From Hippasteria phrygiana (Eukaryota > Echinodermata > Asteroidea > Valvatida > Goniasteridae), in contig JAZGUH010001218.1 of the NCBI GenBank assembly GCA_037893225.1, positions 28,406-92,405 on the forward strand: DNA of 64,000 nucleotides, in the 5' to 3' direction. Shown here piece after piece: positions 13,921-28,536 of the stretch (its first letter is position 1; the number at the start of each line of letters is the position of its first letter). Position numbers and translations under genes: made by a program. Under the pieces are notes generated by a model. That model was not told the origin of the DNA and made no database searches. It saw only the letters and a program-made list of their open reading frames with translations.

Positions 13921-16900
13921 GAGGTTTGAATTTTCTCCACACGTTTTAACTCTAAGAAGCCGCCGATAATTGCAACATGTAGCGCCAGATCTAAGCTATC
14001 CATACATGTCAAAATTACTGAATTTGGTTGATATTTCATGCAATTATGAATGAGTAAAGCAAGTCCATACCCCAGGGAATTTGACATGCATGGAGCAATA
14101 AATAAACGGTAACATGTACACAGATGTTGGCCGGAAAGAAAATAAACATTGCGAGGTTTGAATTTTCTCCACAAGTTTTAACTCTAAGAAGCCGCCGATA
14201 ATTGCAACATGTAGCGCCAGATCTAAGCTATCCATACATGTCAAAATTACTGAATTTGGTTGATATTTCATGCAATTATGAATGAGTAAAGCAAGTCCAT
14301 ACCCCAGGGAATTTGACATGCATGGAGCAATAAATAGACGGTAATATGCACACAGATGTTGGCTGGAAAGAAAATAAACATTGCGAGGTTTGAATTTTCT
14401 CCACAAGTTTTAACTCTAAGAAGCCGCCGATAATTGCAACATGTAGCGCCAGATCTAAGCTATCCATACATGTCAAAATTACTGAATTTGGTTGATATTT
14501 CATGCAATTATGAATGAGTAAAGCAAGTCCATACCCCAGGGAATTTGACATGCATGGAGCAATAAATAGACGGTAACATGTACACAGATGTTGGCCGGAA
14601 AGAAAATAAACATTGCGAGGTTTGAATTTTCTCCACACGTTTTAACTCTAAGAAGCCGCCGATAATTGCAACATGTAGCGCCAGATCTAAGCTATCCATA
14701 CATGTCAAAATTACTGAATTTGGTTGATATTTCATGCAATTATGAATGAGTAAAGCAAGTCCATACCCCAGGGAATTTGACATGCATGGAGCAATAAATA
14801 GACGGTAACATGTACACAGATGTTGGCCGGAAAGAAAATAAACATTGCGAGGTTTGAATTTTCTCCACAAGTTTTAACTCTAAGAAGCCGCCGATAATTG
14901 CAACATGTAGCGCCAGATCTAAGCTATCCATACATGTCAAAATTACTGAATTTGGTTGATATTTCATGCAATTATGAATGAGTAAAGCAAGTCCATACCC
15001 CAGGGAATTTGACAGGCATGGGGCAATAAATAGACGGTAACATGTACACAGATGTTGGCCGGAAAGAAAATAAACATTGCGAGGTTTGAATTTTCTCCAC
15101 AAGTTTTAACTCTAAGAAGCCGCCGATAATTGCAACATGTAGCGCCAGATCTAAGCTATCCATACATGTCAAAATTACTGAATTTGGTTGATATTTCATG
15201 CAATTATGAATGAGTAAAGCAAGTCCATACCCCAGGGAATTTGACATGCATGGAGCAATAAATAGACGGTAACATGTACACAGATGTTGGCCGGAAAGAA
15301 AATAAACATTGCGAGGTTTGAATTTTCTCCACAAGTTTTAACTCTAAGAAGCCGCCGATAATTGCAACATGTAGCGCCAGATCTAAGCTATCCATACATG
15401 TCAAAATTACTGAATTTGGTTGATATTTCATGCAATTATGAATGAGTAAAGCAAGTCCATACCCCAGGGAATTTGACATGCATGGAGCAATAAATAGACG
15501 GTAACATGTACACAGATGTTGGCCGGAAAGAAAATAAACATTGCGAGGTTTGAATTTTCTCCACACGTTTTAACTCTAAGAAGCCGCCGATAATTGCAAC
15601 ATGTAGCGCCAGATCTAAGCTATCCATACATGTCAAAATTACTGAATTTGGTTGATATTTCATGCAATTATGAATGAGTAAAGCAAGTCCATACCCCAGG
15701 GAATTTGACATGCATGGAGCAATAAATAAACGGTAACATGTACACAGATGTTGGCCGGAAAGAAAATAAACATTGCGAGGTTTGAATTTTCTCCACAAGT
15801 TTTAACTCTAAGAAGCCGCCGATAATTGCAACATGTAGCGCCAGATCTAAGCTATCCATACATGTCAAAATTACTGAATTTGGTTGATATTTCATGCAAT
15901 TATGAATGAGTAAAGCAAGTCCATACCCCAGGGAATTTGACATGCATGGAGCAATAAATAGACGGTAATATGCACACAGATGTTGGCTGGAAAGAAAATA
16001 AACATTGCGAGGTTTGAATTTTCTCCACAAGTTTTAACTCTAAGAAGCCGCCGATAATTGCAACATGTAGCGCCAGATCTAAGCTATCCATACATGTCAA
16101 AATTACTGAATTTGGTTGATATTTCATGCAATTATGAATGAGTAAAGCAAGTCCATACCCCAGGGAATTTGACATGCATGGAGCAATAAATAGACGGTAA
16201 CATGTACACAGATGGTGGCCGGAAAGAAAATAAACATTGCGAGGTTTGAATTTTCTCCACAAGTTTTAACTCTAAGAAGCCGCCGATAATTGCAACATGT
16301 AGCGCCAGATCTAAGCTATCCATACATGTCAAAATTACTGAATTTGGTTGATATTTCATGCAATTATGAATGAGTAAAGCAAGTCCATACCCCAGGGAAT
16401 TTGACATGCATGGAGCAATAAATAGACGGTAACATGTACACAGATGTTGGCCGGAAAGAAAATAAACATTGCGAGGTTTGAATTTTCTCCACACGTTTTA
16501 ACTCTAAGAAGCCGCCGATAATTGCAACATGTAGCGCCAGATCTAAGCTATCCATACATGTCAAAATTACTGAATTTGGTTGATATTTCATGCAATTATG
16601 AATGAGTAAAGCAAGTCCATACCCCAGGGAATTTGACATGCATGGAGCAATAAATAGACGGTAATATGCACACAGATGTTGGCTGGAAAGAAAATAAACA
16701 TTGCGAGGTTTGAATTTTCTCCACAAGTTTTAACTCTAAGAAGCCGCCGATAATTGCAACATGTAGCGCCAGATCTAAGCTATCCATACATGTCAAAATT
16801 ACTGAATTTGGTTGATATTTCATGCAATTATGAATGAGTAAAGCAAGTCCATACCCCAGGGAATTTGACATGCATGGAGCAATAAATAGACGGTAACATG

Positions 16901-17632
16901 TACACAGATGGTGGCCGGAAAGAAAATAAACATTGCGAGGTTTGAATTTTCTCCACAAGTTTTAACTCTAAGAAGCCGCCGATAATTGCAACATGTAGCG
17001 CCAGATCTAAGCTATCCATACATGTCAAAATTACTGAATTTGGTTGATATTTCATGCAATTATGAATGAGTAAAGCAAGTCCATACCCCAGGGAATTTGA
17101 CATGCATGGAGCAATAAATAGACGGTAACATGTACACAGATGTTGGCCGGAAAGAAAATAAACATTGCGAGGTTTGAATTTTCTCCACACGTTTTAACTC
17201 TAAGAAGCCGCCGATAATTGCAACATGTAGCGCCAGATCTAAGCTATCCATACATGTCAAAATTACTGAATTTGGTTGATATTTCATGCAATTATGAATG
17301 AGTAAAGCAAGTCCATACCCCAGGGAATTTGACATGCATGGAGCAATAAATAGACGGTAACATGTACACAGATGTTGGCCGGAAAGAAAATAAACATTGC
17401 GAGGTTTGAATTTTCTCCACAAGTTTTAACTCTAAGAAGCCGCCGATAATTGCAACATGTAGCGCCAGATCTAAGCTATCCATACATGTCAAAATTACTG
17501 AATTTGGTTGATATTTCATGCAATTATGAATGAGTAAAGCAAGTCCATACCCCAGGGAATTTGACAGGCATGGAGCAATAAATAGACGGTAACATGTACA
17601 CAGATGTTGGCCGGAAAGAAAATAAACATTGC
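13921..17632. repeat. Array domain 2 (m61-m76): K/S/H monomers and a first 9-monomer unit
   Basis: Codes: CK AS A1 C1 A3 A1 A1 | CK AS AH A1 CS AH A1 C1 A2. The second group (15545-17632) is a 9-monomer unit of 2,088 bp whose order matches units found about 26 kb further on (41993-44080 and 44081-46168), apart from minor tail differences. There are no P tails or G heads here, so the domain interrupts the G-to-P pattern on both sides. It resembles domain 5 more than its direct neighbours. Confidence 0.85.
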
Positions 17633-20416
17633 GAGGTTTGAATTTTCTCCACAAGTTTTAACTCTAAGAAGCCGCCGATAATTGCAACATGTAGCGCCAG
17701 ATCTAAGCTATCCATATATGTCAAAATTACTGAATTTGGTTGATATTTCATGCAATTATGAATGAGTAAAGCAAGTCCATACCCCAGGGAATTTGACATG
17801 CATGGAGCAATAAATAGACGGTAACATGTACACAGATGTTGGCCGGAAAGAAAATAAACATTGCGAGGTTTGAATTTTCTCCACACGTTTTAACTCTAAG
17901 AAGCCGCCGATAATTGCAACATGTAGCGCCAGATCTAAGCTATCCATACATGTCAAAATTACTGAATTTGGTTGATATTTCATGCAATTATGAATGAGTA
18001 AAGCAAGTCCATACCCCAGGGAATTTGACAGGCATGGAGCAATAAATAAAAGGTAATCTGCACACAGATGGTGGCCGGGAAGAAAATAAACATTGCGAGG
18101 TTTGAATTTTCTCCACAAGTGTTAACTCTAAGAAGCCGCCGATAATTGCAACATGTAGCGCCAGATCTAAGCTATCCATACATGTCAAAATTACTGAATT
18201 TGGTTGATATTTCATGCAATTATGAATGAGTAAAGCAAGTCCATACCCCAGGGAATTTGACATGCATGGAGCAATAAATAGACGGTAACATGTACACAGA
18301 TGTTGGCCGGAAAGAAAATAAACATTGCGAGGTTTGAATTTTCTCCACACGTTTTAACTCTAAGAAGCCGCCGATAATTGCAACATGTAGCGCCAGATCT
18401 AAGCTATCCATACATGTCAAAATTACTGAATTTGGTTGATATTTCATGCAATTATGAATGAGTAAAGCAAGTCCATACCCCAGGGAATTTGACATGCATG
18501 GAGCAATAAATAGACGGTAACATGTACACAGATGTTGGCCGGAAAGAAAATAAACATTGCGAGGTTTGAATTTTCTCCACAAGTTTTAACTCTAAGAAGC
18601 CGCCGATAATTGCAACATGTAGCGCCAGATCTAAGCTATCCATACATGTCAAAATTACTGAATTTGGTTGATATTTCATGCAATTATGAATGAGTAAAGC
18701 AAGTCCATACCCCAGGGAATTTGACAGGCATGGGGCAATAAATAGACGGTAACATGTACACAGATGTTGGCCGGAAAGAAAATAAACATTGCGAGGTTTG
18801 AATTTTCTCCACAAGTTTTAACTCTAAGAAGCCGCCGATAATTGCAACATGTAGCGCCAGATCTAAGCTATCCATACATGTCAAAATTACTGAATTTGGT
18901 TGATATTTCATGCAATTATGAATGAGTAAAGCAAGTCCATACCCCAGGGAATTTGACAGGCATGGGGCAATAAATAGACGGTAACATGTACACAGATGTT
19001 GGCCGGAAAGAAAATAAACATTGCGAGGTTTGAATTTTCTCCACAAGTTTTAACTCTAAGAAGCCGCCGATAATTGCAACATGTAGCGCCAGATCTAAGC
19101 TATCCATACATGTCAAAATTACTGAATTTGGTTGATATTTCATGCAATTATGAATGAGTAAAGCAAGTCCATACCCCAGGGAATTTGACATGCATGGAGC
19201 AATAAATAGACGGTAACATGTACACAGATGTTGGCCGGAAAGAAAATAAACATTGCGAGGTTTGAATTTTCTCCACAAGTTTTAACTCTAAGAAGCCGCC
19301 GATAATTGCAACATGTAGCGCCAGATCTAAGCTATCCATACATGTCAAAATTACTGAATTTGGTTGATATTTCATGCAATTATGAATGAGTAAAGCAAGT
19401 CCATACCCCAGGGAATTTGACATGCATGGAGCAATAAATAGACGGTAACATGTACACAGATGTTGGCCGGAAAGAAAATAAACATTGCGAGGTTTGAATT
19501 TTCTCCACAAGTTTTAACTCTAAGAAGCCGCCGATAATTGCAACATGTAGCGCCAGATCTAAGCTATCCATACATGTCAAAATTACTGAATTTGGTTGAT
19601 ATTTCATGCAATTATGAATGAGTAAAGCAAGTCCATACCCCAGGGAATTTGACAGGCATGGAGCAATAAATAAAAGGTAATCTGCACACAGATGGTGGCC
19701 GGGAAGAAAATAAACATTGCGAGGTTTGAATTTTCTCCACAAGTGTTAACTCTAAGAAGCCGCCGATAATTGCAACATGTAGCACCAGATCTAAGCTATC
19801 CATACATGTCAAAATTACTGAATTTGGTTGATATTTCATGCAATTATGAATGAGTAAAGCAAGTCCATACCCCAGGGAATTTGACATGCATGGAGCAATA
19901 AATAGACGGTAACATGTACACAGATGTTGGCCGGAAAGAAAATAAACATTGCGAGGTTTGAATTTTCTCCACACGTTTTAACTCTAAGAAGCCGCCGATA
20001 ATTGCAACATGTAGCGCCAGATCTAAGCTATCCATACATGTCAAAATTACTGAATTTGGTTGATATTTCATGCAATTATGAATGAGTAAAGCAAGTCCAT
20101 ACCCCAGGGAATTTGACATGCATGGAGCAATAAATAGACGGTAACATGTACACAGATGGTGGCCGGAAAGAAAATAAACATTGCGAGGTTTGAATTTTCT
20201 CCACAAGTTTTAACTCTAAGAAGCCGCCGATAATTGCAACATGTAGCGCCAGATCTAAGCTATCCATACATGTCAAAATTACTGAATTTGGTTGATATTT
20301 CATGCAATTATGAATGAGTAAAGCAAGTCCATACCCCAGGGAATTTGACATGCATGGAGCAATAAATAGACGGTAATATGCACACAGATGTTGGCTGGAA
20401 AGAAAATAAACATTGC
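17633..20416. repeat. 12-monomer block (m77-m88) copied at 28305-31088
   Basis: Order At1 CP G1 C1 A3 A3 A1 A1 AP Gv1 CH AS, 2,784 bp. The same order, including the rare t mark in the first monomer and v mark in the tenth, recurs at m123-m134, an offset of 46 monomers (10,672 bp). The blocks diverge outside these limits (A2 against C2 on the left, AH against A3 on the right). Confidence 0.85.
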
Positions 20417-22272
20417 GAGGTTTGAATTTTCTCCACAAGTTTTAACTCTAAGAAGCCGCCGATAATTGCAACATGTAGCGCCAGATCTAAGCTATCCATA
20501 CATGTCAAAATTACTGAATTTGGTTGATATTTCATGCAATTATGAATGAGTAAAGCAAGTCCATACCCCAGGGAATTTGACATGCATGGAGCAATAAATA
20601 GACGGTAACATGTACACAGATGGTGGCCGGAAAGAAAATAAACATTGCGAGGTTTGAATTTTCTCCACAAGTTTTAACTCTAAGAAGCCGCCGATAATTG
20701 CAACATGTAGCGCCAGATCTAAGCTATCCATACATGTCAAAATTACTGAATTTGGTTGATATTTCATGCAATTATGAATGAGTAAAGCAAGTCCATACCC
20801 CAGGGAATTTGACATGCATGGAGCAATAAATAGACGGTAACATGTACACAGATGTTGGCCGGAAAGAAAATAAACATTGCGAGGTTTGAATTTTCTCCAC
20901 ACGTTTTAACTCTAAGAAGCCGCCGATAATTGCAACATGTAGCGCCAGATCTAAGCTATCCATACATGTCAAAATTACTGAATTTGGTTGATATTTCATG
21001 CAATTATGAATGAGTAAAGCAAGTCCATACCCCAGGGAATTTGACAGGCATGGAGCAATAAATAGACGGTAACATGTACACAGATGTTGGCCGGAAAGAA
21101 AATAAACATTGCGAGGTTTGAATTTTCTCCACAAGTGTTAACTCTAAGAAGCCGCCGATAATTGCAACATGTAGCGCCAGATCTAAGCTATCCATACATG
21201 TCAAAATTACTGAATTTGGTTGATATTTCATGCAATTATGAATGAGTAAAGCAAGTCCATACCCCAGGGAATTTGACATGCATGGAGCAATAAATAGACG
21301 GTAACATGTACACAGATGTTGGCCGGAAAGAAAATAAACATTGCGAGGTTTGAATTTTCTCCACACGTTTTAACTCTAAGAAGCCGCCGATAATTGCAAC
21401 ATGTAGCGCCAGATCTAAGCTATCCATACATGTCAAAATTACTGAATTTGGTTGATATTTCATGCAATTATGAATGAGTAAAGCAAGTCCATACCCCAGG
21501 GAATTTGACATGCATGGAGCAATAAATAGACGGTAATATGCACACAGATGTTGGCTGGAAAGAAAATAAACATTGCGAGGTTTGAATTTTCTCCACAAGT
21601 TTTAACTCTAAGAAGCCGCCGATAATTGCAACATGTAGCGCCAGATCTAAGCTATCCATACATGTCAAAATTACTGAATTTGGTTGATATTTCATGCAAT
21701 TATGAATGAGTAAAGCAAGTCCATACCCCAGGGAATTTGACATGCATGGAGCAATAAATAGACGGTAACATGTACACAGATGGTGGCCGGAAAGAAAATA
21801 AACATTGCGAGGTTTGAATTTTCTCCACAAGTTTTAACTCTAAGAAGCCGCCGATAATTGCAACATGTAGCGCCAGATCTAAGCTATCCATACATGTCAA
21901 AATTACTGAATTTGGTTGATATTTCATGCAATTATGAATGAGTAAAGCAAGTCCATACCCCAGGGAATTTGACATGCATGGAGCAATAAATAGACGGTAA
22001 CATGTACACAGATGTTGGCCGGAAAGAAAATAAACATTGCGAGGTTTGAATTTTCTCCACACGTTTTAACTCTAAGAAGCCGCCGATAATTGCAACATGT
22101 AGCGCCAGATCTAAGCTATCCATACATGTCAAAATTACTGAATTTGGTTGATATTTCATGCAATTATGAATGAGTAAAGCAAGTCCATACCCCAGGGAAT
22201 TTGACAGGCATGGAGCAATAAATAGACGGTAACATGTACACAGATGTTGGCCGGAAAGAAAATAAACATTGC
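18561..22272. repeat. 16-monomer block (m81-m96) copied at 34801-38512
   Basis: Order A3 A3 A1 A1 AP Gv1 CH AS AH A1 C2 G1 CS AH A1 C2, 3,712 bp. The identical order recurs at m151-m166, an offset of 70 monomers (16,240 bp). It includes the unusual C2-to-G1 junction (m91 to m92) that breaks the usual rule that G heads follow P tails. The copies part at the next monomer (At1 against A1). Confidence 0.85.
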
Positions 22273-22504
22273 GAGGTTTGAATTTTCTCCACAAGTTTTA
22301 ACTCTAAGAAGCCGCCGATAATTGCAACATGTAGCGCCAGATCTAAGCTATCCATATATGTCAAAATTACTGAATTTGGTTGATATTTCATGCAATTATG
22401 AATGAGTAAAGCAAGTCCATACCCCAGGGAATTTGACATGCATGGAGCAATAAATAGACGGTAACATGTACACAGATGTTGGCCGGAAAGAAAATAAACA
22501 TTGC

Positions 22505-25500
22505 GAGGTTTGAATTTTCTCCACACGTTTTAACTCTAAGAAGCCGCCGATAATTGCAACATGTAGCGCCAGATCTAAGCTATCCATACATGTCAAAATT
22601 ACTGAATTTGGTTGATATTTCATGCAATTATGAATGAGTAAAGCAAGTCCATACCCCAGGGAATTTGACAGGCATGGAGCAATAAATAAAAGGTAATCTG
22701 CACACAGATGGTGGCCGGGAAGAAAATAAACATTGCGAGGTTTGAATTTTCTCCACAAGTGTTAACTCTAAGAAGCCGCCGATAATTGCAACATGTAGCG
22801 CCAGATCTAAGCTATCCATACATGTCAAAATTACTGAATTTGGTTGATATTTCATGCAATTATGAATGAGTAAAGCAAGTCCATACCCCAGGGAATTTGA
22901 CATGCATGGAGCAATAAATAGACGGTAACATGTACACAGATGTTGGCCGGAAAGAAAATAAACATTGCGAGGTTTGAATTTTCTCCACACGTTTTAACTC
23001 TAAGAAGCCGCCGATAATTGCAACATGTAGCGCCAGATCTAAGCTATCCATACATGTCAAAATTACTGAATTTGGTTGATATTTCATGCAATTATGAATG
23101 AGTAAAGCAAGTCCATACCCCAGGGAATTTGACATGCATGGAGCAATAAATAGACGGTAATATGCACACAGATGTTGGCTGGAAAGAAAATAAACATTGC
23201 GAGGTTTGAATTTTCTCCACAAGTTTTAACTCTAAGAAGCCGCCGATAATTGCAACATGTAGCGCCAGATCTAAGCTATCCATACATGTCAAAATTACTG
23301 AATTTGGTTGATATTTCATGCAATTATGAATGAGTAAAGCAAGTCCATACCCCAGGGAATTTGACATGCATGGAGCAATAAATAGACGGTAACATGTACA
23401 CAGATGGTGGCCGGAAAGAAAATAAACATTGCGAGGTTTGAATTTTCTCCACAAGTTTTAACTCTAAGAAGCCGCCGATAATTGCAACATGTAGCGCCAG
23501 ATCTAAGCTATCCATACATGTCAAAATTACTGAATTTGGTTGATATTTCATGCAATTATGAATGAGTAAAGCAAGTCCATACCCCAGGGAATTTGACATG
23601 CATGGAGCAATAAATAGACGGTAACATGTACACAGATGTTGGCCGGAAAGAAAATAAACATTGCGAGGTTTGAATTTTCTCCACACGTTTTAACTCTAAG
23701 AAGCCGCCGATAATTGCAACATGTAGCGCCAGATCTAAGCTATCCATACATGTCAAAATTACTGAATTTGGTTGATATTTCATGCAATTATGAATGAGTA
23801 AAGCAAGTCCATACCCCAGGGAATTTGACAGGCATGGAGCAATAAATAGACGGTAACATGTACACAGATGTTGGCCGGAAAGAAAATAAACATTGCGAGG
23901 TTTGAATTTTCTCCACAAGTTTTAACTCTAAGAAGCCGCCGATAATTGCAACATGTAGCGCCAGATCTAAGCTATCCATATATGTCAAAATTACTGAATT
24001 TGGTTGATATTTCATGCAATTATGAATGAGTAAAGCAAGTCCATACCCCAGGGAATTTGACATGCATGGAGCAATAAATAGACGGTAACATGTACACAGA
24101 TGTTGGCCGGAAAGAAAATAAACATTGCGAGGTTTGAATTTTCTCCACACGTTTTAACTCTAAGAAGCCGCCGATAATTGCAACATGTAGCGCCAGATCT
24201 AAGCTATCCATACATGTCAAAATTACTGAATTTGGTTGATATTTCATGCAATTATGAATGAGTAAAGCAAGTCCATACCCCAGGGAATTTGACAGGCATG
24301 GAGCAATAAATAAAAGGTAATCTGCACACAGATGGTGGCCGGGAAGAAAATAAACATTGCGAGGTTTGAATTTTCTCCACAAGTGTTAACTCTAAGAAGC
24401 CGCCGATAATTGCAACATGTAGCGCCAGATCTAAGCTATCCATACATGTCAAAATTACTGAATTTGGTTGATATTTCATGCAATTATGAATGAGTAAAGC
24501 AAGTCCATACCCCAGGGAATTTGACATGCATGGAGCAATAAATAGACGGTAACATGTACACAGATGTTGGCCGGAAAGAAAATAAACATTGCGAGGTTTG
24601 AATTTTCTCCACACGTTTTAACTCTAAGAAGCCGCCGATAATTGCAACATGTAGCGCCAGATCTAAGCTATCCATACATGTCAAAATTACTGAATTTGGT
24701 TGATATTTCATGCAATTATGAATGAGTAAAGCAAGTCCATACCCCAGGGAATTTGACATGCATGGAGCAATAAATAGACGGTAACATGTACACAGATGTT
24801 GGCCGGAAAGAAAATAAACATTGCGAGGTTTGAATTTTCTCCACAAGTTTTAACTCTAAGAAGCCGCCGATAATTGCAACATGTAGCGCCAGATCTAAGC
24901 TATCCATACATGTCAAAATTACTGAATTTGGTTGATATTTCATGCAATTATGAATGAGTAAAGCAAGTCCATACCCCAGGGAATTTGACATGCATGGAGC
25001 AATAAATAGACGGTAACATGTACACAGATGTTGGCCGGAAAGAAAATAAACATTGCGAGGTTTGAATTTTCTCCACACGTTTTAACTCTAAGAAGCCGCC
25101 GATAATTGCAACATGTAGCGCCAGATCTAAGCTATCCATACATGTCAAAATTACTGAATTTGGTTGATATTTCATGCAATTATGAATGAGTAAAGCAAGT
25201 CCATACCCCAGGGAATTTGACATGCATGGAGCAATAAATAGACGGTAACATGTACACAGATGTTGGCCGGAAAGAAAATAAACATTGCGAGGTTTGAATT
25301 TTCTCCACAAGTTTTAACTCTAAGAAGCCGCCGATAATTGCAACATGTAGCGCCAGATCTAAGCTATCCATATATGTCAAAATTACTGAATTTGGTTGAT
25401 ATTTCATGCAATTATGAATGAGTAAAGCAAGTCCATACCCCAGGGAATTTGACATGCATGGAGCAATAAATAGACGGTAACATGTACACAGATGTTGGCC

Positions 25501-25520
25501 GGAAAGAAAATAAACATTGC
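22505..25520. repeat. 13-monomer higher-order repeat, copy 1 (m98-m110)
   Basis: Order CP G1 CS AH A1 C2 At1 followed by CP G1 C1 A1 C1 At1: a 7-mer plus a 6-mer, 3,016 bp. It is followed directly by a second copy. The 6-mer differs from the 7-mer by having C1 in place of the CS AH pair. Confidence 0.87.
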
Positions 25521-28500
25521 GAGGTTTGAATTTTCTCCACACGTTTTAACTCTAAGAAGCCGCCGATAATTGCAACATGTAGCGCCAGATCTAAGCTATC
25601 CATACATGTCAAAATTACTGAATTTGGTTGATATTTCATGCAATTATGAATGAGTAAAGCAAGTCCATACCCCAGGGAATTTGACAGGCATGGAGCAATA
25701 AATAAAAGGTAATCTGCACACAGATGGTGGCCGGGAAGAAAATAAACATTGCGAGGTTTGAATTTTCTCCACAAGTGTTAACTCTAAGAAGCCGCCGATA
25801 ATTGCAACATGTAGCGCCAGATCTAAGCTATCCATACATGTCAAAATTACTGAATTTGGTTGATATTTCATGCAATTATGAATGAGTAAAGCAAGTCCAT
25901 ACCCCAGGGAATTTGACATGCATGGAGCAATAAATAGACGGTAACATGTACACAGATGTTGGCCGGAAAGAAAATAAACATTGCGAGGTTTGAATTTTCT
26001 CCACACGTTTTAACTCTAAGAAGCCGCCGATAATTGCAACATGTAGCGCCAGATCTAAGCTATCCATACATGTCAAAATTACTGAATTTGGTTGATATTT
26101 CATGCAATTATGAATGAGTAAAGCAAGTCCATACCCCAGGGAATTTGACATGCATGGAGCAATAAATAGACGGTAATATGCACACAGATGTTGGCTGGAA
26201 AGAAAATAAACATTGCGAGGTTTTAATTTTCTCCACAAGTTTTAACTCTAAGAAGCCGCCGATAATTGCAACATGTAGCGCCAGATCTAAGCTATCCATA
26301 CATGTCAAAATTACTGAATTTGGTTGATATTTCATGCAATTATGAATGAGTAAAGCAAGTCCATACCCCAGGGAATTTGACATGCATGGAGCAATAAATA
26401 GACGGTAACATGTACACAGATGGTGGCCGGAAAGAAAATAAACATTGCGAGGTTTGAATTTTCTCCACAAGTTTTAACTCTAAGAAGCCGCCGATAATTG
26501 CAACATGTAGCGCCAGATCTAAGCTATCCATACATGTCAAAATTACTGAATTTGGTTGATATTTCATGCAATTATGAATGAGTAAAGCAAGTCCATACCC
26601 CAGGGAATTTGACATGCATGGAGCAATAAATAGACGGTAACATGTACACAGATGTTGGCCGGAAAGAAAATAAACATTGCGAGGTTTGAATTTTCTCCAC
26701 ACGTTTTAACTCTAAGAAGCCGCCGATAATTGCAACATGTAGCGCCAGATCTAAGCTATCCATACATGTCAAAATTACTGAATTTGGTTGATATTTCATG
26801 CAATTATGAATGAGTAAAGCAAGTCCATACCCCAGGGAATTTGACAGGCATGGAGCAATAAATAGACGGTAACATGTACACAGATGTTGGCCGGAAAGAA
26901 AATAAACATTGCGAGGTTTGAATTTTCTCCACAAGTTTTAACTCTAAGAAGCCGCCGATAATTGCAACATGTAGCGCCAGATCTAAGCTATCCATATATG
27001 TCAAAATTACTGAATTTGGTTGATATTTCATGCAATTATGAATGAGTAAAGCAAGTCCATACCCCAGGGAATTTGACATGCATGGAGCAATAAATAGACG
27101 GTAACATGTACACAGATGTTGGCCGGAAAGAAAATAAACATTGCGAGGTTTGAATTTTCTCCACACGTTTTAACTCTAAGAAGCCGCCGATAATTGCAAC
27201 ATGTAGCGCCAGATCTAAGCTATCCATACATGTCAAAATTACTGAATTTGGTTGATATTTCATGCAATTATGAATGAGTAAAGCAAGTCCATACCCCAGG
27301 GAATTTGACAGGCATGGAGCAATAAATAAAAGGTAATCTGCACACAGATGGTGGCCGGGAAGAAAATAAACATTGCGAGGTTTGAATTTTCTCCACAAGT
27401 GTTAACTCTAAGAAGCCGCCGATAATTGCAACATGTAGCGCCAGATCTAAGCTATCCATACATGTCAAAATTACTGAATTTGGTTGATATTTCATGCAAT
27501 TATGAATGAGTAAAGCAAGTCCATACCCCAGGGAATTTGACATGCATGGAGCAATAAATAGACGGTAACATGTACACAGATGTTGGCCGGAAAGAAAATA
27601 AACATTGCGAGGTTTGAATTTTCTCCACACGTTTTAACTCTAAGAAGCCGCCGATAATTGCAACATGTAGCGCCAGATCTAAGCTATCCATACATGTCAA
27701 AATTACTGAATTTGGTTGATATTTCATGCAATTATGAATGAGTAAAGCAAGTCCATACCCCAGGGAATTTGACATGCATGGAGCAATAAATAGACGGTAA
27801 CATGTACACAGATGTTGGCCGGAAAGAAAATAAACATTGCGAGGTTTGAATTTTCTCCACAAGTTTTAACTCTAAGAAGCCGCCGATAATTGCAACATGT
27901 AGCGCCAGATCTAAGCTATCCATACATGTCAAAATTACTGAATTTGGTTGATATTTCATGCAATTATGAATGAGTAAAGCAAGTCCATACCCCAGGGAAT
28001 TTGACATGCATGGAGCAATAAATAGACGGTAACATGTACACAGATGTTGGCCGGAAAGAAAATAAACATTGCGAGGTTTGAATTTTCTCCACACGTTTTA
28101 ACTCTAAGAAGCCGCCGATAATTGCAACATGTAGCGCCAGATCTAAGCTATCCATACATGTCAAAATTACTGAATTTGGTTGATATTTCATGCAATTATG
28201 AATGAGTAAAGCAAGTCCATACCCCAGGGAATTTGACAGGCATGGAGCAATAAATAGACGGTAACATGTACACAGATGTTGGCCGGAAAGAAAATAAACA
28301 TTGCGAGGTTTGAATTTTCTCCACAAGTTTTAACTCTAAGAAGCCGCCGATAATTGCAACATGTAGCGCCAGATCTAAGCTATCCATATATGTCAAAATT
28401 ACTGAATTTGGTTGATATTTCATGCAATTATGAATGAGTAAAGCAAGTCCATACCCCAGGGAATTTGACATGCATGGAGCAATAAATAGACGGTAACATG

Positions 28501-28536
28501 TACACAGATGTTGGCCGGAAAGAAAATAAACATTGC
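25521..28536. repeat. 13-monomer higher-order repeat, copy 2 (m111-m123)
   Basis: This has the same monomer order as the copy at 22505-25520. At the diagnostic sites the only difference is C2 (m122) where copy 1 has C1 (m109), plus a private change at 26224 in m114. Alternation of the same 7-mer and 6-mer twice indicates duplication of the composite 3-kb block rather than independent deletions. Confidence 0.87.
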
